DNA from: Bryoerythrophyllum caledonicum | Lineage: Eukaryota; Streptophyta; Bryopsida; Pottiales; Pottiaceae | Direction: 5' to 3' | Assembly: GCA_963971425.1 (NCBI GenBank) | Contig: OZ020519.1 | Span: 23,166,786-23,230,785, forward strand | DNA: 64,000 nucleotides | Part shown: positions 1-8,779 of the stretch, piece after piece | Layout of the letters: the number at the start of each line of letters is the position of its first letter | Position numbering within the stretch: the first letter of the stretch is position 1 | Translations under genes and position numbers: made by a program | The notes under the pieces: model-generated | Told to the model about the DNA's origin: nothing | What the model saw: the letters and a program-made list of their open reading frames with translations, nothing else | The model's database searches: none

Positions 1-402
1 CTTGAAGCTCGTCGTCGTGAAGAGAATTTAGGCAATAGCAACCGCTTGGTGAGCATCACAAGGTGGCGGCAATTCGTGACAGACAACGTGCTGACCTCCA
101 GAGAGTTTATTTTCTTTGAAGTATTCCCGCTCCAACCAAATCTTTGTGAGCATATTCCCCTGCGATGAGGATTCATCAACAAAGTACAGTGAGAATTCGA
201 TTGAGAAATCCATTGACTTGTGGAGCTCTGGCGATGAAACTCCTGCTGCTGTGGAATCCTTCTACGGAAATTTAGAGAAGACGTTATGCTCCTCACACAC
301 TACAGCGTACAAGACAGCTAAGTTGGTCAGATTTCGGCTAGCCTCACTTCGAACTTCAGTGACCAGTCCACTTCAATTACATGTAATGAATGTGAAGTTT
401 AT

Positions 403-759
403 ATGTTCACACTTCAAAGTTTGAGTTTCTGTAGTTCTAACATAATGTGTAAAAAATGGCAGGATGTTCCTGTAGCTTTTTGGAAGGTTCATGGAATGGA
501 CCACTTAAAAGGGAAGGTCTACAAGCTAGTTGGTCCCTCTTCAACTGTGAATGTGAAGTCATCATCTTACACCAAGAAAATTTCAAACACAAATACACGT
601 CACTTGCAGACAAGGTGGATCAAGTTTGTGTGGGAGAACTCCTTCAAGGCTCGAGACATGCTGCGCTTCACCATGACAACTCATGACACCTTTGTTGCCA
701 CTCTTCTTGCCTCAATTTTCTATTGCAAGAATACTTTAAGACGTTTGTTTATCATATAG
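403..759 (+). pseudogene. B3-like DNA-binding domain fragment
   Basis: An open frame of 118 codons looks like a single plant B3 domain. A hydrophobic N-terminal strand is followed by a segment containing VPVAFWKVH, then KVYKLVGPSS (typical B3 'v.L.gPsg' strand), then WIKFVWENSFKARDMLRF (typical 'W..FV.dn.L..gD.l.F' helix and strand) and FVATLL near the end. B3 proteins (REM, ARF and ABI3 types) bind DNA in the nucleus. A second frame at 116-424 ends where this one begins and may be the upstream part of the same former gene, shifted in frame. There is no second domain, no convincing start context and no downstream exon, so a gene fragment or pseudogene is more likely than a working gene. The assignment rests on pattern only. 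Confidence 0.35.
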
Positions 760-1040
760 CCAATGAACTACTCAAAACTTTGGCAATTTTGTATTATTGG
801 TGCCATTGTTAGAAAAACGTTATTCAGTAGGTGCCATATTTTAGAGACAAATGAAATCATGAATAGCTAGGGGTAGGGAAACTTTGCAGACACTACTCAC
901 CAAATCTTGCATTCACACCCTGGTCTAGGATGCCAATTATAGCAATTGGTTGAAGCTACTGTAGCCATTTTAAAGTTTAAAAATATATATACTCGCCATG
1001 TCTTTGACTGTATTATTATGTGAATAGCCACACTTTAGAC
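760..1040. other. Intergenic, no feature seen
   Basis: AT-rich sequence between the B3-like fragment and the duplicated psbQ unit. I see no gene or repeat in it. Confidence 0.5.
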
Positions 1041-1378
1041 ACTTCAAAATTCCTCAAAAAAAGGTTGTCTACGATACTAAGGTGATACCCATTGTGTCTA
1101 GATCATTGCGTTAAAGAAAAATAATTCTTTCAAGAAAGAGGTGCCGACAGTGACCACTAGGAACTGTAACTCAGATCATTGAAAAGCTCTCAAAACAATA
1201 AGTAGACGCACATGACGACCATATGGAGCTTCATCTTCCAGATATGGTCCCTAAAAGTCCGGTTTGGGCTCCTCATGCCCACACCACTTTCATGGTAAAA
1301 TCTAATATGGTTCCTAACCAAACCATTTGGTTACCCTCTCCTAACTTGCCTTTTTAACCATATTAATACCACAACGAT

Positions 1379-1500
1379 CCCATTGCGTTCCCGATGAGTT
1401 CCCATATTGTTCCCTAGAGTTCCATAGCGTGTTCCCAAGTGTGTCTCTAGCGTTCCCCATTGGTCCCAACTCGTTCCCCCATTCCCAAAGAGTTCCCAAC
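1379..1500. repeat. Degenerate GTTCCC-rich repeat
   Basis: The hexamer GTTCCC or GTTCCCC recurs about every 10-17 bases. The equivalent position before psbQ copy 2 (4983-5150) has the same repeat, so it predates the duplication. It lies 370-490 bp upstream of the start codon. Confidence 0.7.
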
Positions 1501-1564
1501 GCATTTACACTTGCAACCAATTTATACTTTTAAAATTTCATCCAAATTTACCTATTGTTTAGCT

Positions 1565-1603
1565 GGGCCCACCACCAATCGTTGGCTCATCCGCACACAT
1601 GTG
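1565..1603. promoter_or_regulatory. Conserved promoter sites of psbQ copy 1
   Basis: GGGCCCAC at 1565-1572 matches the TCP / site II class of plant promoter element. The palindrome CACATGTG at 1596-1603 is an E-box of the bHLH type. Both recur in copy 2 at 5212-5219 and 5243-5250, and the E-box is 276 bp upstream of the ATG in both genes. Function is inferred from motif identity and conservation. Confidence 0.4.
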
Positions 1604-1871
1604 CGTGAGTGAGCTTAATCTCTGATCTGAAATGGAAAACGCAGGATAGAACATATGGAAAACCAATGAAACAAAATGCTCATATCGTGGATGGAGTCAA
1701 AAAATTCGGACAATCCATTCGGCCACACAATCCCCACCTTATCCACTCGGGGCAGCCTGCGCACTCCTGCCCGGCTCCAACTTAATACTGTCACGACCGT
1801 CGCGCTCAGGCATCGCCCGCACATTTTCACCTCTCGTAGCGAGCGCTGTGAGCACAACCTGAGACGCAGCC

Positions 1872-2867
1872 ATGGCCCACGCCGTCGCCTCCATGGCGGG
1901 TCTGTCGCAGAGCAGCCTGGCCGGATCTAAGATCGCCGTCAGCAGCACCAGCAATTCCGCGGCCCCGGCCAAGTGCACGCCCGTGCAGGTGCGCGCGTCG
2001 ACGAGCGACGAGACACAGCAGAGCAGGCGCTCGTTCTTCAGCTTGGCCGCGGTGTCGTTGGCCGCCACGGCGTTGGTCGGCAATGCGCACGCCCTGGAGG
2101 CCATCAAGCTCGAGCCACCTCCCCCTCCCTCCGGCGGACTGCGTAAGTTACCATGCCTCGCTATTCCCGAGAATTCGCTGGTTTAGAGTTTCGGTTCGTG
2201 AACGTGTCGCGTCTTTGTGCTGTGAGGAGATGCATTTGCACATTGTGTTCAGATATGCATTCCGTTGCAAGTGGAACGACTGCTTGACGTTTCCGTTATC
2301 TCTGGAAGCGTAGTTGAATTTGGCTTGTTCCTTGTTTTCAGATTCTAGAGTGTGATGAGTGACTGATTGTGCGGATTCTTTGTGTTGTGCAGCCGGAACC
2401 GACAGTGCCGACGAGGCCCGTGATTTTGATTTGGACTTGAAACAGAGGTTCTACTTGCAAGCGAAGACTCCTCAGGAAGCCGCCGAGCGCGTGAAAGTGG
2501 CCGTGAAGGAGATCAAGGAGGTGAAGCCTCTGATCGACAGGAAGGCGTGGCCGTATGTCCAGAACGGTCTGCGATCAACCGCATCGTACTTAAGATTTGA
2601 CTTGAACACAATCGGATCTTCCTTGCCCAAGGATCAGAAGAAGGCCTTCAAGGCATTAACCACCAAGGCCATCGACGCCATGGATACTGTAATTTGCTGA
2701 CCTTCTCGTTCTAGTTCTGTATTCTAACTCCCTCCTGTTTTCTTATGAGAGTTTTCTGTGGTTTTTTGCAGCTGGATTACGCCGCCAGGGAGAAGAGCCC
2801 GGCCAAGGCTGCCAAGGCCTACGCCGAATCCGTTGCTCTGTGGGACCAAGTGCTCTCAAACCTCTAG
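1872..2867 (+). CDS. psbQ: PsbQ, oxygen-evolving enhancer protein 3 (copy 1)
   Basis: Extrinsic subunit of the photosystem II oxygen-evolving complex. It sits on the lumenal face of the thylakoid membrane and stabilises the Mn-cluster environment and Cl/Ca retention. Exons are 1872-2142, 2393-2688 and 2772-2867, joined by GT-AG introns in consistent frame to give 220 aa. The N-terminus is bipartite: a Ser/Ala-rich chloroplast transit region, then a twin-arginine (Tat) lumen signal with RR at residues 52-53, a hydrophobic stretch, and AHA at 72-74 before the predicted cleavage. The mature part (about 146 aa, normal for PsbQ) starts with a Pro-rich segment (LEPPPPPSGGLPGTD), followed by a four-helix bundle. 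The start is the first ATG, in context gccATGG. A near-identical tandem copy lies downstream. Confidence 0.95.
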
Positions 2868-3180
2868 ACATAGAGATATGTATTTTATGTTCAAGTAGAG
2901 GCCGTATTGTCCATGACTGTCGCAAGGCCGTGTTTGTTTGAGAAGATTACAGGACTACTGTGCCGGCAGACATCAGATCTGATTCTGCGCGCTCGCAATT
3001 TGTCGACCTTATTATACAATGTATCTTTGTCGCTTCAATGTCTGGAGTGCTCAACCCTCTAACCCTTAAACGATGGAGCTATGACCGTGGCATCAATCCC
3101 AATTTTCACTCTAATATGTGCTTTAGTTCTTCATCAAATATAAGTGGAAATTTTTTTATTTCATATTTCGGAGATGACAC
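2868..3180. other. 3' flank of psbQ copy 1
   Basis: This contains the 3' UTR of copy 1 and AT-rich spacer leading into the 30-bp tandem repeat. I see no gene. Confidence 0.5.
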
Positions 3181-3345
3181 CACATGTTTTGTTCATGTCA
3201 TGAAAAACACAAGATGTTTTGTTCATGTCATGAAAAACACAAAATGTTTTGTTCATGTCATAAAAAACACAAGATGTTTTGTTCATGTCATAAAAAACAC
3301 AAGATGTTTTGTTCATGTCATGAAAAACACAAGATTTTTTTGTGA
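3181..3345 (+). repeat. 30-bp tandem repeat, 5 copies plus partial
   Basis: A 30-bp unit containing atgttttgttcatgtcat is repeated head to tail, with ATGTTTTG at 3184, 3214, 3244, 3274 and 3304 and a degraded sixth at 3334. Copies differ at one or two positions. The unit length is a multiple of three, so an open frame runs through it, but the encoded repeat resembles no protein. It lies 314 bp beyond the stop of psbQ copy 1 and has no counterpart after copy 2. Confidence 0.9.
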
Positions 3346-3605
3346 AAATTCAAATGATTTTCTGAAGAAGAATTAAAGGACATTCATATCTTACACAAAA
3401 TCGTGTAAAAGATATGATAATTTCACTGAAGGTGTACATTATGGTGCTGAAACTTGTGTTGTAGACGAAAGTTTTGTGTTCAGCTAAGATTAGAAAATTG
3501 GTCATCCATGATTGCCCAAAGTTCTAATTGCCGTAACATTATCAACTTTATGTATTTTTTAAATCTTTAAATTGGGTTTGAAACAAGATTTGATAAACTT
3601 CATTT

Positions 3606-3831
3606 CACTACACTAAAATTGAGAATTAGTGTAACTACACTAATTAATTTGTAAATGCTATAAGTTTTTACTTTTGATGAAGATTTTTACTATGAGCACC
3701 ATTGTTGATACTATTCAACAAGGGGAATCATTGTAAACATTGTTGATGAAAACATTCATCACAAGTAAAAACTTATTAACATTTTAGATCATTTACTGTG
3801 CTAAACACTAATTCTCAATTTTAGTGTAGTT
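3606..3831. repeat. MITE, CACTACACT family (copy A)
   Basis: A foldback element of about 225 bp with long inverted ends: it begins cactacactaaaattgag and ends ctcaattttagtgtag. Copies B (32963-33179) and C (47834-48047) share the ends and internal motifs such as 'acttttgatgaag' and 'catcaagag'. It has no coding capacity. The CACTA-like start hints at CACTA-type mobilisation, but I could not fix a target duplication. Confidence 0.75.
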
Positions 3832-4550
3832 GGACTCAATTTCAAAAAATATTGTTTTAATGACTCAAATTCAGATTTGGAGCTAAAGCTAGAAGTTTCT
3901 AAAATACACTACGTTGAGTTCCATGTCACAAAAAAATTCTTGTTTAGAGAAAAAGTTACACATTCTATGAAGAGTATCTACAATGCATGTGGTACATGCA
4001 CTCATTGACAACACCTTCACAAAAACTTGGATGAAAGTAATGTTTTATCATCACATGGGAGCATTTTACATTCTTCCATCAACCTGATTTTGATCGCCCC
4101 GACGTTCAAGGATTAAGGACAAGAGGTTTGTAGGTGGTCACTTTTGGAGTACTTTGTGAATTGGTGAACCGAGACAACATCACTGTTTGATTTGTGGCCA
4201 ACAAATGTGGTGAGAATGTGCGCTAGAGTTTGTTAGGTGAACCATCATGATGTTTGTAAGGTGAACTATAGCCTAGGGCAAATTGAAATTGACCTTATAC
4301 AGTCTGGGGACAGTGGCAGGGCCAATGAAAAGCATTCTAAGAAAAATGACAAATGTTACATTGTCTCACAATCTCAAATTATGCACCAACCCATACCATC
4401 CATAAAATTGCATAAAAGATGGGTTCATATGACTTTCAACTGCCACAAACCACACCATCCATGAAATGATATCACTCTCTCAAAAATCCAATAAGCACAA
4501 CTCAATACAGTACTACCCTGCACCACGGTTGCTTTCGTACATTATAATTA
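3832..4550. other. Intergenic, no feature seen
   Basis: AT-rich spacer between the two psbQ copies. Short open frames (for example 4237-4464) resemble nothing I know. I see no RNA gene or repeat structure. Confidence 0.5.
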
Positions 4551-4775
4551 ATACAAAATGGGAGTTGTCCAAAATTTTGGAAAATATTTATTTTTTCGTC
4601 TACGTAATTACGCATACAATATAAAGGTGCTACCCCTATAATGCTTAGGTGATACCTATGTACTACTTAGGTGATACCTATGTACTACTTAGGTGATATC
4701 CATTGTGTCCCGATCACTGTGTTAAAGAAAAATAATTTTTTCAAGAAAGAGGTGCCGACAGTGACCACTAGGAAC
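4550..4775 (+). repeat. Interspersed repeat upstream of psbQ copy 2
   Basis: The block with repeated 'cttaggtgatacc' and ending aggtgccgacagtgacca has relatives upstream of psbQ copy 1 (about 1060-1160) and at 31790-31985. The sextet 'ttaggtgatacctatgtactac' style unit is locally duplicated at 4646-4690. It has no coding capacity, and I could not find its ends. Confidence 0.6.
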
Positions 4776-4982
4776 TGTAACTCAAATCATCTAGAAGCTC
4801 CCAGAACAATACATACACGCACACGACGACCATATGGAGCTTCATCCCCCAGATATGGTCCCTAAATGTCCGGTTTGGGCTCCTCATGCCCACTCTAGTT
4901 TCATGGTAAAATCTGATATGGTTCCTAACCAAACCATTTGGTAACCCTCTTCTGATTTACCTTTTTAACCATATTATTACCA

Positions 4983-5150
4983 CAACGTTCCCATTGCGTT
5001 CCCGGTGAGTTCCCATGTTGTTCCCAAATTGTTCCCCATTGTGTTCCCATGTTGTTCCCAAATTGTTCCCCATTGTGTTCCCATGTGTGTTCCCAATGTT
5101 CCCCATCGGTCCCAACGTGTTCCTTCTATTCCCAGAGAGTTCCCAATGCG
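4983..5150. repeat. GTTCCC-rich repeat with a perfect 34-bp duplication
   Basis: GTTCCC/GTTCCCC motifs recur as in copy 1, but here a 34-bp unit is duplicated perfectly (5009-5042 and 5043-5076) with a partial third. The extra expansion is specific to copy 2, so it arose after the gene duplication. Confidence 0.8.
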
Positions 5151-5211
5151 TTTACACTTGCAACCAATTTATACTTTTAAAATCTCATCCAAATTTGCCT
5201 TTTGTTTAGTT

Positions 5212-5250
5212 GGGCCCACCACCAGTCGTTGGCTCATCCGCACACATGTG
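5212..5250. promoter_or_regulatory. Conserved promoter sites of psbQ copy 2
   Basis: GGGCCCAC (5212-5219) and CACATGTG (5243-5250) keep the same order and spacing to the ATG as in copy 1. The downstream stretch to the ATG is also largely conserved, with a CCAAT motif in the shared 'gaaaaccaatgaa' block. Confidence 0.4.
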
Positions 5251-5518
5251 CGTGAGTGAGCTTCATCTCTGATCTGAAATGGAAAACGCAGGATAGAACA
5301 TATGGAAAACCAATGAATCAAAATGCTCATATCGTGGATGGAGCCAAAACATTCCGACCCTCCAACTGGCCACTTAATCCCCACCTTATCCACTCGGGGC
5401 AGCCCGCGCACTCCTGCCCGGCTCCAACTTAATACTGTCACGACCGTCGCGCTCAGGCGTCGTCCCCACATTTCCACCTCCCGTAGCGAGCGCTGTGAGC
5501 ACAGCCTGAGACGCAGCC

Positions 5519-6539
5519 ATGGCCCACGCCGTCGCCTCCATGGCGGGTCTGTCGCAGAGCAGCCTGGCCGGATCTAAGATCGCCGTCAGCAGCACCAGCA
5601 AGGCCGCGGCCCCGGCCAAGTGCGCGCCCGTGCAGGTGCGCGCGTCGTCGAGCGACGAGACGCAGCAGAGCAGGCGCTCGTTCTTCAGCTTGGCCGCGGT
5701 GTCGTTGGCCGCCACGGCGTTGGTCGGCAATGCGCACGCCCTGGAGGCCATCAAGCTCGAGCCACCTCCCCCTCCCTCCGGCGGACTGCGTAAGTTACCG
5801 TGCTTCGCTATTCTTGAGAATGCTCTGGTTTAGGTTTTTCGGTTTGTGTCGCATCTTTGTGCCGTGAGGAGATGCATTTGCCCATTGTGTTCAGATATGC
5901 ATTCGGCTGCAAGTGGAACGACTGCTTGACGTTTCCGTTATCTCTGGAAGCGTGGTTGAATTTGGTTTGTTCCTTGTTTTTAGATTCTAGAGTTTGATTA
6001 GTGACTGATTGTGCGGATTCTTTGGGTTGTGCAGCCGGAACCGACAGTGCCGACGAGGCCCGTGATTTTGACTTGGACTTGAAACAGAGGTTCTACTTGC
6101 AGTCGAAGGGCCCTCAGGAAGCCGTCGAGCGCGTGAAGGTGGCCGTGAAGGAGATCAAGGAGGTGAAGCCCCTGATCGACAGGAAGGCGTGGCCGTATGT
6201 CCAGAACGGTCTGCGATCAACCGCATCGTACTTGAGATTTGACTTGAGATCACTCGAATCCAACAAGCCCAAGGACCAGAAGAAGGCCTTCAAGGCATTG
6301 ACCAACAAGGCTCTTGACGCTATCAACTCCGTAAGCACAATTCGTCTCTTGAGTTATCGCGCTGATGAGTGTCTTGTGGCTCAGTTTGCTGATTGTTGTT
6401 TTTGGATTCAGTGTTAAGAAGAGTTTTCTGTGGTTTTTTGCAGCTGGATTACGCCGCTAGGGAGAAGAGCCCGGCCAAGGCTGCCAAGGCCTACGCTGAG
6501 ACCGTTGCCCTGTTGGACCAAGTTGTTGCCTCGTTATAG
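5519..6539 (+). CDS. psbQ: PsbQ, oxygen-evolving enhancer protein 3 (copy 2)
   Basis: Tandem duplicate of the upstream psbQ, with exons 5519-5789, 6035-6330 and 6444-6539 (exon lengths 271, 296 and 96 nt, identical to copy 1), giving 220 aa. The transit peptide and Tat signal are almost unchanged (RR at residues 52-53, AHA cleavage site). Differences cluster in the mature protein: copy 1 has NTIGSS and copy 2 has RSLESN after the conserved RSTASYLRFDL, and the C-termini differ (WDQVLSNL against LDQVVASL). Both reading frames are intact with conserved splice sites, so both are probably functional lumenal PSII subunits. Identical exon structure and similar introns support a fairly recent unequal-crossover duplication. 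Confidence 0.95.
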
Positions 6540-7170
6540 ATTCGAGAAACGTATTCACTGTATAACTAGAGGGCTATTCTCTTGCAACCGAGTTCTGTTT
6601 CATGCACCACAGGCCTTTCCTGTTGAAGAGGTACAATGCGCTATCAGACATCATAAGGGATTCTGTATACTCGCAGTTTGCCGACTACACTGCATTTTTT
6701 ATGACCTGTGTCTCATGTAGCTGTGGCTGCTATGCTGATTTCATCCGTTGTATCTGTGACAGTCGGGAATTTGTTTGTGACTCCCCATAAGAGAATGCAA
6801 CGGAACGATAATGGCCATCCACAACTTATGTCTTCGGATGTGTGTTTCCGCTTTCAATCCAATTTCTTAGTTCGGAATTCCTTCGTGAAGTACTTCCAGC
6901 TGGCCTAATTAACGCTGAATGACTGTCGATAATACTCCGAGCAGCCACCCGAAATGATGTTACAATGACGTGCCACTTGCTTGTAAGGATCTCTTCAGAT
7001 AATGTCTTCTCTACTATATGGACATTAATTAAGAATGACAACTGTACGTAGAGAAAAAATGAGGTACGGGGAAGGATGAATTAAAAGGCGGAATGTGGCA
7101 AAACCTTAAGGGCAGTGAAAGAGAAGAATCATATTCAAGACATTATCAGAGTCGCATTTCTATATAAACT
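6540..7170. other. 3' flank of psbQ copy 2
   Basis: 3' UTR followed by AT-rich intergenic sequence. I see no further gene or repeat before the foldback element at 7171. Confidence 0.5.
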
Positions 7171-8057
7171 CATTACACGAACAGTCTCCAACAATCAGAT
7201 CATGATTTGGATCTGTAAAACTCTTGGAAAAGCTAGGAATACAACACAAAATACATCAAATACACTAAAACATAGTGAAAATGGTGAATAATATGCCATA
7301 TACTATGTTATATTTCACACATGCACATTGATTTTGGTCTTAAATTTTGATTGAACTTTATCTTTAAGACATTCTTCATTGTTTTGTGATTGTTGATCTC
7401 TCTCCTCACATACGAAACTTCCGTTTTGATTCGTGAAAGGTTGGAACATTTTTGTGTACAAGTAGAAAAAAATATTTATAATATTGGTGATTTTTGTATA
7501 CAAGTAGAAAAAAGAAAAAAAATCACCAATAATTGTGTATAAATTTTTTCTTCACATATGATATGTCAATGCGAAGCTATCAACCTAGTGCACATGTGAA
7601 CCGCTTTAATTCAAAGTAAAAAATTCTTGCAAGAATCTTTTGATGGTTAAAGTAGTACACCCTCCAAATTCCACAATTTTCACTACCAATATACGGTAAC
7701 TTTAAATACTATAATCTATTCCATCAACCATTGCATGTTGTGCAAAATTTCCCCAATTTTCAGGTCATGGGTTAAGTTCAATTTTGTAAGGTTAGATATT
7801 AATATTAGTCATTGTATTTCCATCAAATCCAGTTCATAGAAAAAAATCAGCAAAAATCTTGGTTTTTCCAGGAACAACCCTGGACGGTAAAGGGTTAAGA
7901 CCAAAATCAATGTGCATGTGTGAAATGCAACATACTATGTGGCATGATGTTCACTGTATTCACTGTATTTGATATATTTTGTGTTGCATTCCTAGCTTTT
8001 CCAAGGGTTCTATTAATCCAAATCATGATCTGATTGTTGGAGAGTGTTCATGTAATG
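7171..8057. mobile_element. Foldback element with about 170-bp inverted ends
   Basis: The left arm (7171-7345, starting cattacacgaacagtctcc) and right arm (7893-8057, ending gttcatgtaatg) are imperfect inverted copies; for example ccaacaatcagatcatgatt on the left matches aatcatgatctgattgttgg on the right. The roughly 550-bp centre is AT-rich and has no transposase. This is a non-autonomous terminal-inverted-repeat or foldback transposon, not clearly related to the other families here. Confidence 0.75.
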
Positions 8058-8779
8058 TGTACACTAATTTGAACCTCGTATCTCAAAGCCTAGTTCCTCA
8101 TGGATTTCATGCAAATTTAGTATTAGCACCTCCGGATTCCCATTTTGGAACTCCTGGGGTAAAGGGTTAAGTGGGAAACGGAACAAACAAGGAACTCAAC
8201 CTGAAATATCATATTTATCCAATTTTTTTCCAATTTCATGAATCATTTCGACACACCTGCCTATCACTAAATCTCAAGTCAAACCCTGAAACAGTCAAAA
8301 CTCAGTATACATGAAGATCGCCGCAAGAATCCTACACTCTCTCTCTATCTCTCTCTCTTTCTCTCTACAATAACAGAACAGAGAGGCACCGCACAACGCA
8401 AGGGTCGCATTTGACTCCCTATTTTTTTCCCTCATATAGACAGTCCTAAGAGAATACCCAGTGTCATGTATTGAGCCCTCTTCTATCTACCTGAACACCC
8501 CCCCTCCACCAAACTTGAACCCCTATGCCACCAAGGTTGTTAAATTACAACAAAAAGAAGCAGCTCTCCAGGCGTCATCTGCACAACAATCCCATCCAAA
8601 ACATAAGAAACTTTCACCTGAGATACCAAGAAAGAAAAGTAACAGATAAAACAATTGAGACGCACCTTCAGAACAAGCGAAGTGTCACCACAGAACGGAA
8701 TCACTCTGCTTCGCATAGTAGACACCTTCTCCTGCTGATTCTCCCTGATTATATGATATGTCTACAGTCGCGGTAGTCT
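8058..8779. other. 3' flank of the LNK-like gene
   Basis: Holds a CT-rich microsatellite at 8336-8378 and the probable 3' UTR of the minus-strand LNK-like gene. I see no coding exon. Confidence 0.4.

Larger units (their letters stand above)
1040..2940 (+). repeat. Tandem duplication, unit 1 (psbQ and promoter)
   Basis: This segment and 4640-6600 are homologous along their length: the proximal upstream region, all three exons and both introns. The start codons are 3,647 bp apart. The shared upstream part includes a block ending in aggtgccgacagtgacca that also occurs near 31960-31982, so the duplicated unit starts within or beside an interspersed repeat. Confidence 0.9.

Noticed and set aside
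1739-2107. Antisense open frames of 87-122 codons over psbQ exon 1 (also at 5386-5754)
   Set aside because: They are shadows of the GC-rich coding exon on the opposite strand and resemble no protein; the sense exon has the full PsbQ signature.
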